This document shows positions 11,201-23,290 of a stretch of DNA of 64,000 nt, piece by piece (positions within the stretch are counted from its first letter, which is position 1; each line of letters starts with the position of its first letter). The translations under genes were made by a program, and so were the position numbers. This stretch comes from Syngnathus acus (taxonomy: Eukaryota > Chordata > Actinopteri > Syngnathiformes > Syngnathidae): assembly GCF_901709675.1 (NCBI RefSeq), contig NC_051088.1, positions 23,564,193 to 23,628,192 on the forward strand, read 5' to 3'. The notes under the pieces are model-generated. The model was not told the origin of the DNA. It saw nothing but the letters and a program-made list of their open reading frames with translations, and made no database searches.

Positions 11201-12665
11201 AACCAAAACTAGGGCACCTACCGTCCGTTTTTGCTGTAATCCATTTGGTACGGTCCAAATTGAGACAAGTTCAGGTCAAAATACTGAGGACAAAGTAAAT
11301 GTAAAGAAAATATGTCAATGAGCTATTTTTAGAAGAGACCCCTCAAAAAAAAAAAAAAAAAAAAGACGGCCATTATATGTGAGTTTTAGTGGTAATTGAA
11401 ATAATGACTTGCTAAACCACCCAACCTGACAGATGCCCCACCTTGGTCGCCGATGTTATATCCACACACTCTGCGATATCTTGCTGCGAGATCGTACACG
11501 TGTCCTCGTCTTCGTCGCCTTCGAGGAACCTGAGAAAGTCAGCAAATGAGGTTCGAACAATGTCGCCTTTCCAGCCAGTCTCTTCGAGCCGCCAATGTTT
11601 TTACCCTGCTTCCTCCGGGAGGAGAAGGTCTAAGCGGGCAGCTTGTGTTTGGGCCATTTTTGAGACTTTGTTCGAACGAGCGACGGCATTTTTCATCTTT
11701 CTGTTGTTCTTGATCACCTGGGATTAAAAAAGAAGTGCTATGGCCAGCAGCGCAATAGAAATACCAAACAGAAATCTCAAAGTACAAACCCTCTCGTTCG
11801 TTTTCCCTTTCCTTATGAACTTTTTGATCCTGGCTTCTGGAATGGAAGCAGGTCCTGGGAAAGGATCCTCTTTCTGAGGGAGTGACAATAATTGGGTCGG
11901 ACAAATGTGAAGTAAAACCTCAGGAGAAGGTTCACACAGTGCATTATTGATACAATTCAGGTTATGGTATTACTTTCAACTCGAAAAAATTCGAGCAATA
12001 ATCAGAACATCCCACAATGCAACAGGGATAATGTTAACAGTGCCATTCAATAATATTTTTGATGATTTTTAGGAAGGCGTAGAGAGACGTCATTGATGGT
12101 AGTTGGAGAGCACAGTATTTTGATTTTTTTTAGTCACTGCTCTGGTTATAATCAGAAAGGAGCCAACTTCATATTTTTGACGATTCGACATGTCTTACCC
12201 TAGATATAAAGCGTTTTCTTTGGCCATTGTAGTTTGGTTTCTTCCTCTTCGTAGCTGACCTGATTTCGCGGTTCTGCCGTTGTGCAGGAGCAGCTTGTTT
12301 TCCATCGTCCGTTCGTTCCTTCCTCTGCTTGGCTGACTTTCTTTTGAGGTTCTGAGGTTGTGCATCGGCAGCTTGTTTTCCATCGTCGTTTTTATCAATC
12401 TTCTCGTGCCAGTAACGAACTGTAGGCTGTTAGAAAGAAGGGTTAGTGTAGTTTAACAGCAGGCATGCGTCGGCTATCCTGAAAATCACTCTGTTAGCAA
12501 GTAAGTTAAGTAGCTCAATGCCTCGCTTCTTTCAAATTCGTCTTGGTCAACATTAACCGAAGACCCATGTAAGTGCAGTTGTGGGCTATCGGTCTTGTAA
12601 TAAGTTACCTTTTTCGTTTTCGGCACGTGAGAGCCCGTCGCCACGGGTTCGACGGGCGCCGCCAT
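8237..12665 (-). CDS. wdr46: WD repeat-containing protein 46 (nucleolar, UTP7 orthologue)
   Basis: Component of the small-subunit processome, a nucleolar scaffold for 18S rRNA maturation (yeast Utp7). Fourteen coding exons on the minus strand join without a stop: 12609-12665, 12199-12426, 11790-11873, 11605-11717, 11442-11529, 11222-11283, 10829-10933, 10599-10749, 10257-10492, 9240-9393, 8973-9120, 8633-8823, 8444-8557, 8237-8356. They total 1851 nt (616 aa; human 610 aa). The N-terminus is basic and Lys/Arg-rich; residues from HFDLNL-like [12 protein letters not shown] onward form the WD40 propeller ([37 protein letters not shown]). The C-terminus has [25 protein letters not shown] and a basic tail. 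Start is the ATG of MAAPVEPV. The exon-11 donor (GTCTGA) is weak but gives the conserved junction. The gene is intact. Confidence 0.96.
11074..11128. repeat. Perfect 25-bp inverted repeat (hairpin) in wdr46 intron
   Basis: Arms at 11074-11098 and 11104-11128 are exact reverse complements, separated by five bases (TCGAG). It lies in the intron between the exons at 10829-10933 and 11222-11283. Such length and perfection are unlikely by chance. It may be a recent foldback insertion or a transcribed hairpin. Confidence 0.9.
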
Positions 12666-12740
12666 CTTTGTTGTGTGCTCCACCCCCAGATTTATTTTCG
12701 TGACGTCACTTCCGTGATGATGGCCAAGGCGCACCCTCTC
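12666..12740 (-). promoter_or_regulatory. wdr46 promoter
   Basis: Directly upstream of the wdr46 start codon lies a palindromic CRE (TGACGTCA, 12701-12708) fused to an ETS-like CACTTCCG. This CRE/ETS pairing is typical of housekeeping promoters for ribosome-biogenesis genes. The assignment is by motif and position. Confidence 0.5.
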
Positions 12741-12999
12741 CATAAAAGAAATTCTAAAGTGTTGTTTATGATTAATGTATATCAGAACGTGTCACCTATT
12801 TTTAACGAAATAAAAAAAGTGAATGCCTAAAAATAATTATTGTTATTAAAGTGAAATGTAGGCAAGGTTACACCCTTTGATTGAGGAAAAACGGTAAGAA
12901 AAAGTAAAATATTCTTAATTGGGCTATACTTAACAACAAAACAGCAATAGCCCAGAGGGATGATCCGGTTGGAAAGCGCTTACTCACTAGCAGGGCTGG

Positions 13000-13205
13000 T
13001 TTTTTGCTATGGGTTATGTCGGGGACCGCCCAGGGCGCAATCCACGGTGGGGCCTATAGCATACACGTTGGGGCCTATAGCATAGACGTCTACTAGACAT
13101 CTATTAGAACCTCTCTGCTATAGGCGTCTATGGCATAGACGTCTATGGCATAGACGTCTATGGTATAGATGGATGGTTCGCCCAGGGCGCAAAAGTAGCC
13201 AGGAC
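13000..13205. repeat. Cluster of ATAGACGTCTAT palindromes between direct repeats
   Basis: Two copies of CGCCCAGGGCGCA (near 13025 and 13188) bracket a stretch where a 15-bp unit containing the 12-bp palindrome ATAGACGTCTAT repeats about three times, with further diverged copies to the left. No gene is nearby except the upstream regions of wdr46 and the sulfotransferase. Confidence 0.7.
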
Positions 13206-13647
13206 TACCCTCTGCTCACTAGTCCCGAACATCACTACGCCACGCCGTTTTGGATGAACTGGTTTGTTCTGCATTCTACCACGGTATTAAAATATGCCGT
13301 TATGAAACTGTTCATGCTCACTAACACTAACTCTTGCATGCTTGCTTGAGAAGCATTTCGACTTTATACCTACAGCTGGGAGGAGTCTAGCGTGAGTGGC
13401 TCTATGCATTATTCTTTATTGTGGCCTTCCAATTGCTGATAGTAAGTACATGTTAAATCTTTTGGGGTGCTTGGCTTCTACATCATAAACTGGTTTTGTG
13501 AATATTTTACTAGTATAATGAGTGCACTGCCATTTGAATTTCTAACATCTCTTGACGGTATAGCCAGTTTGGGAAGTCGAGAGATACAGTGTGTATAGTT
13601 GAAAAACAAAGAACTATTTAAATACATAAATAATAAATAACTTTTAT

Positions 13648-13780
13648 AATAATAATTATTATTATTACTATTACTATTATTCTAGGCTCCAGCACGCCCG
13701 GGACAAACGGTATAGAAAATGGATGACTGTATTATTATTATTATTATTATTATTGTTATTATTATTATTATTATTATTAG
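13648..13780. repeat. (ATT)n microsatellites flanking a LINE/SINE-tail fragment
   Basis: ATT-type runs at about 13648-13680 and 13728-13780 flank a short segment (13683-13727) carrying GGTATAGAAAATGGATGA, a sequence typical of the 3' tails of fish retroposons. Confidence 0.7.
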
Positions 13781-14300
13781 GCTCTGGAAGATTGCATCGA
13801 ACGATATATTGGTAATGAATGTCAAGTTTCTGTGATCATTTGAGTCTTTTAAGTGTGGTGGCATAAATCCTAATAGTTAATTTTAAACAAATCATTTTTG
13901 TGTATTTTGTAGTTTAAAAAAAAAAGATGTATACCGCCCGAAATTCCTTCTCCACAAAATTGCCGTAGGCACTTTGCTAGTCTCACCGACTTGTCATGAC
14001 TGAGCTGAGCCAAAAACTGCATTTTAAATGAGACAAATGTCACAGAACCAAAAACCTCACCAAAAAAAAAGCAAAAATTGCATATTGAAGTAAAGACAAT
14101 CTCACCTAAATTGACAAATTTATATTTAAGCAGAAAGCCACAAGTATTCTGTTGAATAAATAGCAGCAAGTGGCTAAACAAGTTAGTCATCGAGGTTAAA
14201 CGAATTTTTGTTTTGTTTTGTTTTGTTTGTTTGTTTCCTTTTGGAGTGCCATAATGAGGTGTGCTCCCCAATAAATGTATGACAACAAATTGATGAATAA

Positions 14301-14476
14301 CTACCGTAATTTTCGGACTATAAGTCGCACCGGAGTATAAGTCGCACCAGCCATAAAATGCCCAAAAAAGTGAAAAAAACCCCATATATATGTATATAAA
14401 TCGCTCCTGAGTATAAGTCGCCCCCCCACCCAAACTATGAAAAAAACCGCGACTTATAGTCCGAAAATTACGGTAG
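14301..14476. mobile_element. Palindromic MITE (TACCGTAATTTTCGG ends)
   Basis: The ends at about 14301-14328 and 14449-14476 are inverted repeats starting CTACCGTAATTTTCGGACTA, and internal sub-repeats of AGTATAAGTCGC keep the element largely self-complementary. A shorter relative lies at 27504-27601. It is non-coding. Confidence 0.85.
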
Positions 14477-14668
14477 TTTTGAAATCGGAGGCAAGTAAAA
14501 AGTGTTCAAATATTAAAAAAAAAAAAACAATGGTAACAAAAATTGCTAGCAAGTGAAGACAATTTGCATTTTCATTATTAACACATAAGGTCGATACACG
14601 ATTGCATAATCGAATTGAGGAATGACTCGATGCCTGTGCTTACCGTTTTGCTTTAAACCGAAGACCAG

Positions 14669-16621
14669 ATGGAGGCGCCACCTCGACCAGAACTCTTTGA
14701 CTTCCATGGCGTCCCCATGACCAAATTCTTCACCGACAACTGGGAAAACGTCAATACCTTCAAGGCCAAACCAGATGACATCGTCATAGCCACTTATCCG
14801 AAATCAGGTGAGGTTTTCAACACGAATCACAATTTCTCATAAATTCATTGATCAATAAAACACGTTTTCGGCTTACTTACTGTGTATTTTGATTATGACG
14901 TCAGGAACTACGTGGGTCTGCTACCTCCTTGATCGCCTGTTTTTTGGAAAGACGAAGCCGGAGAAAGAAACATCCCTCCCTCTGTATATGAGAGTACCAT
15001 TTCTGGAACTCTGCATTCCTGGTCATCCCAAAGGTTTAAAAAAAAAAAAAAAAAAAAGTCATATCTGTCAAACATGCGTATCTCTGGGCACATTTGGCAA
15101 TTGTTCTCTTCCTCCCGAAGGAAAAGACCTGGCAGACCAACTCACAATCACTCCTCGTCTCATTAAAACTCATCTGCCGGTCCAGCTTGTCCCCGAAACG
15201 TTTTGGGAGAACAACTGCAAGGTAAAAAGTGCGCCATGTCTGCATTCAACCGTGGCAGGTAACAAATGAAAAGCTGAGATTCGTCGCTGTCTTTTTCGAG
15301 CAGACAGTCTACGTGGCTCGGAACCCGAAGGACGTTGCCGTGTCCTTCTTCCACTTCAGCCGCATGAACAGCATCCACCCCTCACCGGGAGACTGGGACG
15401 GCTTTTTGCAAAGATTCATGGAGGGCAAAAGTGAGGTCAAAGTGGCACCACTGTGGGATTTTTTGCTCTTCCATCCTTCTATCCAACATAAATCTTCTCT
15501 TCTATGGCTTCAGTGGCATATGGAGCTTGGCATCAGCATGTGGTCGGCTGGTGGGAGAAGAAGCAAACGTATCCAAATCTGCATTACATTTTCTATGAAG
15601 ATCTGACCGAGGTGAAATGTTAGCAATAGCTTCACTAGTTAAAATCATTTAAAGTCCTGCTAAAGTGAGAACAAACACATCTTCTAAATTTGCCAAATTT
15701 GAATGATAAAAAAAAGCCAAGTTTAAAAAAATGAGGCTTTATAATCATGGCAATGTATTTTCGTCGTGTAGGCTAGCTAGCTAGCTAACTGTAGTATGTC
15801 AACATATGCTCCGCCCTATGGCTCCAGGTCAACGTTTACATTCCTAACACTACATAACCAAAAAAGGCCAAGTGTGGAAAAAATGAGGCTTCAAAATCAT
15901 GACAATGTATTTTTGTCGTGAAGGCTAGCTAGCTAGCTAACTGTAGTATGTAAATATATGCTTCATCCTATAGCTCCAGGTCAATGTTTTCATTCCTAAC
16001 ACTACATAACCAAAAAAGGCCAAGTGTGGAAAAAATGAGGCTTCAAAATCATGGCAATGTATTTTTGTCGCGTAGGCTAGCTAGCTAGCTAACTGTAGTA
16101 TGTAAATATATGCTTCATCCTATAGCGCCAGGTCAATGTTTTCATTCCTAACACTACATAACCATCGTACTGACATGGCAAGTCTCGCTTCACATCATTT
16201 CCGAGTGGGTAGAGCATGTTGTGGATTGAAAGGCAAATCTTTTGATGCAAGCCTTCCACGTGCGTAGAACATGGGACGTGAGATCGACAAGCTGTGCACT
16301 TTCCTTGGCTTGTCCGTCTCGGCCGAGGAGAAGGAAAGCATCATGACCGCCGTGCAGTTTGAGAACATGAGAGACAACAAACTGACCAACTTCACCAACG
16401 CCCCCTTAATGAATCTGAAGGTGTCTCCTTTCATGAGAAAAGGTACGGAACAAGATGGCCGCCGGTTGGAATGCCTTCTGAATTGATTTCTCTGCATTTT
16501 TGAAGGGAAAGTTGGTGACTAGAAGAATCATTTCACTGTGAGCCAAAGTGAACGTTGTGATGAGCACTACAAGCAGCTTATTAGGTCTCCTGGACTACGC
16601 TTTCGCACCGAAGTGATTTAA
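14669..16621 (+). CDS. Cytosolic sulfotransferase (SULT family), in-frame stop in last exon
   Basis: PAPS-dependent sulfation enzyme of the cytosol. Exons: 14669-14807, 14905-15033, 15121-15221, 15304-15430, 15514-15611, 16268-16442, then 16506-16621. All junctions keep frame. Motifs: 5'-phosphosulfate loop TYPKSGTTW (residues 42-50), catalytic His107 in IKTHLP, 3'-phosphate-binding ARNPKDVAVSFF (about 128-139), and RKG at the last junction. In the last exon the codon expected to be Trp in the conserved GDWKN motif is TAG (16520-16522). The 32 codons after it stay open to TAA (16619-16621) and keep the dimerisation motif KNHFTVSQSE (pattern KxxxTVxxxE). The encoded protein would be 261 aa instead of about 294. 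This is a recent lesion, an allele, or a sequence error. SULT1/SULT3-like, subfamily not settled. Poly(A) signal at 16823. Confidence 0.85.
15709..16163. repeat. 152-bp tandem repeat, three copies, in sulfotransferase intron
   Basis: Copies begin near 15709, 15861 and 16013. Each includes AATGAGGCTT, the GCTAGCTAGCTAGCTAACTG stretch and ATTCCTAACACTACATAACC. The second and third copies are more alike than the first. It is a minisatellite-like expansion within one intron. Confidence 0.9.
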
Positions 16622-18551
16622 CAAACCGGTTGGTCTTTCAAGACATGTCATCAAACTACACCGGCAAGCTTTTCTAGATTCCTCTTCTTGTCGACAGTTT
16701 TATATAATGTCACCAGAGGTTATCATCAAAGACAGTACACGTGAATTAGGAGCTTTTCATGTTTTTATTTGAATCCAGACATGAAATTCGGCAAAATGAA
16801 ATAACAAATGTTAAATGACCCAAATAAAAAGCGCTAATACTGAATATCTGCACTACACATGGATTTATTTTCCATGGCATGTAAGCTTAAGAGGGTTAGG
16901 GCAACACTGATCACACTTAGAACTTTCTCTCTGGTCTGGAAGAAAATGAAAGGGAACAAATAAGACAGGATCATCTTTGAAATACACTGGAATGGAGACC
17001 ACAACACAAAGCCATTGGACGGAAATCACTAAACAACTTAAGCATCGCTGGGAAAAGTGGACGTCATCCTGTCATGGTCTGATTTGCTAATAGAAATCAT
17101 TCCTGTACTGATAATTAGCCAATAAAATAAATAATTATTTGATGTATGTCTTCTTTTGCATCGTACCAACTGCACATGCTCACTCAAGCTCCTTCCTGTA
17201 CACTGGGAATATTTTTTTTAACCCCAAAATACTTGTTTCATAGTATCATTTTCAAAGGGAATCGAAACATTTTCATAATATCAATCATTATTTCAATCCT
17301 TAGCGCAGCCAAGAAAGTCCCGATATCAAAACAACAATACAGCACAGTCAGCCAAAAAAAAAAAACACTTTCGATTGTCTTTCACAGTGACAATCGTGAC
17401 TATGTTTCAAATATATCTTTATTCAACATAAAAATAAAAGTATTTACATTGTTGCTTCTATAGAATATATTTGAAAGACACTTTTTTTTCTTAATCTCGA
17501 GTAATAAAATACTTCAGTCTAGTGCTTTGATGAAAAGTTAAGTGCAGCCATAGTGTGTTCATGCCAAGCCAGATGTTAATTCTCGGCGCAGTCCTGGAAA
17601 TCTGTGGCGGGTTGAAATTCAGCGTTTCTATTTGAATTCTGTGTTATGCTATTGATGTTACCCGATACTGATAATCTACTGTTAACCGCATGTAAGCATA
17701 TACTACATGTAATGTATCTAAGTGTGAATGTGGTTGTGATTTTAAATCAATCCCGTGTCAATTCCAAAGCAGCCCTGACATGTAGTAGGATGTTAAGGGC
17801 TTACAAATACTTGACAATTTAATTAGCATCGGCTGCGGGTTTACAGAACCATTACAAGCACGAAACAAAAGTCATGGATGGCACATTGTTACATGACAAA
17901 GGAAAATTGAATTGAAAACTCTGGAACAAAAGAAAGCAAACACGATTGTTGATATGGAAACAAAAGTGAACGACAAGAGCTCAGTTTGTCTTTTATCCGT
18001 AATCATGATGTTTGGCGATGTTCTCAGTCAACCATTTGATGATCTAATTAGATTTTATTAGGGAAGCTTAATGAGTTCAATCAGGAGGGACAATCCCTCG
18101 GAACGCAATGTATGCGTTTTCCACGATGTTCTCAAATAATTGACATCATCTACACCAGCAAGTTTTTCATTTTTAGTTTATTATTTTTACTATTTTAGCC
18201 TCCAGGATCAAGTGCTGTACTCTAGTCAGTGGTAGACTGGATGTTTTACCTCGTGTTGGACTAGCATCATATTAGCTTAGCGCTAAGCTAGTTTGTTTGC
18301 AAGCTCACTAGCCAAACAGTCATTATGCTATGACCATGGGAGGAAAAAAATGATGAGCGGTCGTTTGGTCTCATGCTTGTGTGAGTTTTCTCAGATATTT
18401 TAAAATACTGCACGTTAGATTCATTGTAGATTTTAAATTGTTGTGAGCGTGAATGCTTCTTTCTTGATATCGGTCGGCGACGATAGGCTCCATCTCACCC
18501 TCGTAAGAATGAGCGAGAAAAAAAATTGAATGCATGGATGGATGTTTTGTT
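16622..18551. other. Spacer between sulfotransferase and prrt3
   Basis: AT-rich, no supported exon. Contains the sulfotransferase poly(A) signal at 16823 and, at about 18480-18545, a retroposon-tail-like segment ending in GCATGGATGGATG. The rest appears unique and non-coding. Confidence 0.6.
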
Positions 18552-21500
18552 TCATAAGTCAATAATTTCACTGCTCACACTTGCAGAGTCGTCATGTCGG
18601 CTGACTTCCAGGTAACTGCGTGACCCGATGGGCCTTGTAGCCCTCCCCCGCGCCTGCTCAGAGTCTGGTGTGATGAAGGGTCGCGTGTCGTCCACTCCCT
18701 CCTCCCCGAGATGTCCCGTTGATATTCTGGTGGGGTGAAGCGACACGGGGCAAGACACGGACGAGGGGACGTTTCCCGTCTCGTTCCCTGCCCACCTGTG
18801 ACCCTGATGGGAAGGTGTGGGTGGAGCAGTTACCTGCCTGCTAGGCACACTGCTGAGAACGCTGCCCCCCAGAGGCATGGAGGACTCTGTGGGAGCCTCG
18901 CTGCTCTCGGAAAATGGAGGGTCACTGTTTCTGCGCAGCCAGAGCCCCGGTATGACTCCGGATCCGAGGGAGGGCGATTGCGAATTTTGGTTAAAAGGTT
19001 GAAACAAGCTACCCCCTTCGAGTAGGTGTTCTCGGTGCAGAGCCTCATCGATGCTGCGGGTGAGGTTAATGGGAGACGGGGGTCGAAGATCAAAGTCACA
19101 CATTGAGAGCGAGGGGTCTCTGTCGGTCTCCAGATTTCCACTGACGGAGCGTTGCGGAGTCAGTCCGAGTGCCTGCATTTTCAGCAGGGAGCTTGTGGAG
19201 TCATCGGATATGCCGCGTTCGGCCGAACGACCCCTGTGGTTGCGTACTCGGTTGCTATCTTTGACGGACTGAGCTTGCGCAGGTGCTTGATCGTGATTAT
19301 GGTTCCTGATGAGACTCTTTGTGATGTCCACTCCGGAACGTTCCTGGCCAGCCCAGTTGTTGGGCACCTCTGCTTGACCTCCTGCTCCAACACCGTTACT
19401 ATCAGACTTTCTGCACGGTTTTCCCGTCAGACTCTGGACTATCTTGGACCAGCACGTGTGCCGCTGAGAGGAAGGTCCAGAATGGCCAGGGGACGGCACG
19501 TCTCCTGCCGTTCCTCCATCTCCTGCTCCCCCCTCGTCTCTTCCTCTGCAACAGTGGGGCCTCCAGAACACCCACGAAGCTAAGAGAAGGAGGCCGAAGC
19601 TCCAGGCCAGCTCCAGTAGTCTGGCCCAGAAATGAACCAGCCACCAGCCCCAGTTAAAGCTCATCCAGTCCCCGAGAAGTCCATAGAGCCAAAAGGTGGC
19701 ATGAACATGTAACCCACAGCAAAGTGCTCCAACAACCGCACAAACCGCCAGCACCTTTCCAAGAATGATCCCTTCTTTCCTACTCCCTGTCCAAGCCTTT
19801 CTCCTGGCTTCTTCGTTGAGTCCGGGGTGAGAAATGGGAGGGCAACGTATTCGTGGGAAGACATAGAAGAGGAATCCCAGACAGAGACCCAGACCCCAGC
19901 ATAGGGCGAGAACCTGCAGTGTGACAGGCACCACGGGCGACAGAGCTGGCGAAAACAGATCTGCTGCCAGCAGCAGAGTGCATTGAAGCACAGCCAACAC
20001 GGCCACAAGGGGAGGACGCTCCAACGTTGAAGGTAAAACTGTCACTCCGGCCGCCTTCAGGGCCAGCAGGGCCAAGGCAGCCTGAGTCCAAACCAGCAAG
20101 TGGAGCGGCAAGTTGTAAATAGCCGCAACTGCCGAACGAGGGAGGATTTTATGCGTCCCGTAGGGATCGATCAGAAATAGAGCTGCCCGGAGTGCTCCGA
20201 CCAGAAATAACAGGGCGTTGGCCAGCACGAGAGCCCCTCGATGAGGACAGCTCGAACCCGGGGACAAGATGAGCCCGAGAGCCGACCCGGCAAACAAAAG
20301 CAAGAAAAGGCTTGCCGAACCGTAGACATGTAGCTCCCACGCAAAAGTAAGATTCTGGCTCAGGTCACCCCAGTAGATGAGGCTTCTATTTGGGGAGGGT
20401 GCGGCGCTGGCAGACGGGGGCGACATGGAAGCCTGATGAGGATCCGCTAATAAAATGGAGCGAGTCTTCGGATCAATGAAGCTGACTTGGGTGACTGGTG
20501 CGACGCTGGTAGCCAAGATTGTCGGGTTAGCTGAAAAAAAGAACAACAACAACATAAGTCTCATGTAAGCGCAAGCTAGCTGTGGCGTCAGTTGCTAAAG
20601 TCAACTAGCAAGTGCCTGGTCCTGTAGAAATATGACCTCGCTCTTAAAGATATAGTCCGACCTTATTCTCTTGCCAACTAAAGGCTGTGCTAACGCCACT
20701 AGAGGGGTGTAGCTGGCCATCCATCACTGTACCATCTGGTCCAATCCAGTCTCATTATTATGCTAGCTTGTCATGTAGCGAACCGCTTGAGGTCCTAAAT
20801 ATGATTTCACCACAGGACGATAACCAAGTAATCAAATGAAACCTCTAAACTAGGAATGCGAGTATCATGTACTGTAAGTACTTCCTATGTGAGGCCCGAT
20901 AAAACCAGTTCTCAACAAATTTCAGCCAACTGGGATATTACGGTCAAGTCATTCATTATGTAGTTCAACTAGACTGGCAAAACATCCGACGTATATAATC
21001 ACAGATATAATCGCATCATGCTAATCATGTCATTAGCATAACAGACGTAATGCAGAGCAGGTCCTACTTGGAAACGTGGTAATTACGTTAGGGTTACATT
21101 GAATTGTAATGTCTACATGTTACATAACATCTTCATTCGTCATAATGACGTCTGAACGCGTAACACTTGATTTCTTTGTTCCTGACCGTGGCGGTCGACT
21201 ATATAAGAGACAACAGATGTGCCATGACAGACGGCTAATTTACGGAGATGTAAGCATCTATATTTTTGGACCTCCAAGGATGTCAAACAGGAATTTCTCA
21301 TTTTGCCCAACTTGGATCACTCAACAAGGAGAGGCTAACGAACCATTGTTGACTTCCAACTTCTTCTTCTATTGGGTTGACCTCTTGGTTTCCGTCAAAG
21401 TGTTTGACTTCCTTCCTTCCTTGCAACTTTCAGGGGTGTGATGTGGACACATTCCACAATGCACAGCTGGGTGTGCTTAACGTACCTCCAGCTTCCCCAA

Positions 21501-22955
21501 ACCGCACGCATCGTTGGCGTGGATTGAATGAACACATGGAAGTCATGCAAAATGATGTCTCCGTTACCGTGTTGTTCCCAAACAATCTGCCCATGTGTCA
21601 CACTTTCCATCTGCTTTTCACTTTTTTTTTTCTATACATCTGCTTTTCATTATTCTCCGAGATACAATCGCTTATTCCTTTACCGCACATTCACCCAACC
21701 CAAGGTTTCTGTATTCCCAACAGTCTTTTTTTTTTTGTCTTGAACCCACTTTCCTTTTGTATGAATGTTTTCCAAGGATTCCAGTTATTTCCTTTCCATG
21801 CAACCCACCCTGCTGCCATCTGGATCGACCTTCAAATGCCTTTCCCTTTGCTTTGAAGTAGTCTTTGGTTGTCAGGAAAATGATTTTCTTTTTTTTTTTT
21901 TGTATGAAAATGATCAAACAAAGTTATTCTTCAGTTACCTGTTGGCTGCACAGATGTCCGTGTTCTGTTCCTCTCCAAATGTGTCGTTTTGTTTGTTGCT
22001 TTGGTTGGTCTTTTCCCATCCAACTCGGAAGCGAGGAGCGTTCCAGATGTAGTTGTTCTTTCAGTTACTTTCTCGGTTAGGATCTTTGGGAGTGAAATCT
22101 CGTTTGGTTTGGTGACCGGCTGTCTTGGAGTCTGCGGATGTTTTCCAGTAGATCCCACCGTGGTGGCATTGGAGGCTTGGTTTAAAGTCACTGATCCCTT
22201 TTTTCTGTCAATGGGAAGTTCCAAATCACCTGAGAATTAGAAGAAAATAAAATGTCAAGTACAAGTGTTGATTTGAATGTAAATGACTGAACAGTGTTGA
22301 GTTCCTCACCGGCAGGGGGCGTGGCCTGTGTCGCTATTTCAGACGGAGCTGCTCGTGAGACAGTTTGGGTGGTCACTTGCGGCTCCGTAGCCCGAGCGAC
22401 CGGTGATGAATTGCTCACATCAGCTATTTCAGTCTGCGCTTGCGCTCGATACTGAGCCGATTCATCGATAGTCGTCGGCACAGGCGCGAGCAATTCCTCC
22501 TTTTCGAGAATCAGCGTTGCGCTACCTGATCCGAGTCCCTGCAAATCACGTGTCTCTTGAACTCCGGCAGTCACCGCTTTGTCAGTGAGCACATTTTCCT
22601 TCGATGTCTTTCTGAGTGGCGGGCTACTCGAGTCCACCTTGGGCCCGGTGGCGTTTGTCCCACGGCTCCTCGTCTGAGACGAAAGGGTTGACATAGTGGA
22701 GTGTATTCTCGGCCTTTGCTGCGCTGCATTTGTTGTTGTCAGCCGATCCCGCGCTGTAACCTTAGCCGGCACGGCACTGCGCCCGCCGGGAGGCAAAGAG
22801 GACCAGGATCCATCTGTCTGCTTGGTGGTGGCTTGAGAGTCTTTGGGAAGATCCGGAGGAGAGAAGGAAGGCGACATGCCAATGACGACCTGGCCATCAG
22901 ATGGACGGAGGGAGGAGATGAGGAAGCTTACTAAAAGGAGTGGCATGGAAGCCAT
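18552..22955 (-). CDS. prrt3: Proline-rich transmembrane protein 3
   Basis: Multi-pass membrane protein of unknown biochemical role. Three coding exons: 22310-22955, 21939-22229 and 18552-20530, joining in phase 1 for 2916 nt (971 aa; human PRRT3 981 aa). The N-terminus is a signal peptide (MASMPLLLVSFLISSLRPSDG) followed by a Ser/Thr/Pro-rich, mucin-like extracellular region to about residue 380. About six to seven hydrophobic segments follow between roughly 384 and 635 (for example YGSASLFLLLFAGSALG), then a long Ser-rich cytoplasmic tail ending SSEIIDL. The first coding exon extends upstream to an acceptor at 23011, so there is at least one non-coding 5' exon. Neighbours in human 3p25.3 include OGG1, also in this window. 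The gene looks intact. Confidence 0.88.
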
Positions 22956-23039
22956 GGCCTGAGTGGTGAGCAGGGGCCTCTCGCTGTTACATCATCCTCA
23001 CACTGGGCTTCTGTTGGGAAAAAAAACAAATTGCTACAT

Positions 23040-23290
23040 TTTACGATCCAAAAACATGACTTCACCAAAGGGTGTCAAAATCTGGCCCACCGTGTGATTA
23101 TATTTGACCCGCGAAAACAAAACGTGCTTCGATTTTGTGTCAATACTACAATTGCCTTAAAATACAGATGTTTATTACCATTCATCTTTTTAAAAAAAAA
23201 AGTTTTTACTAGTCTCTGATTTCAAAACGAGTTAGTCATCAGTTTGTTGTGTAGCCTATACTGTATATAATTTGAGACTTTCATACATTA
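23040..23290. mobile_element. Partial hAT-like element (same family as 53.1 kb)
   Basis: Shares a run of matching blocks with the element at 53095-53421: GGTGTCAAA, GGCCCACC-type ends, and ACTAGTCT/ACTCGTCTGATTT with AAACGAGTT...GTCAGTTTGTT. Only part of the element is preserved, and no terminal duplication was found. Confidence 0.55.

Noticed and set aside
13870-14433. 187-codon minus-strand open frame
   Set aside because: Runs through a MITE and low-complexity sequence; its translation reflects the element, not a gene.
15709-16163. CRISPR-like array
   Set aside because: Repeat units are 152 bp and contiguous, without unique spacers; intronic minisatellite in a vertebrate gene.
18735-19583. 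Plus-strand open frames opposite prrt3
   Set aside because: Shadows of the long GC-rich prrt3 exon.
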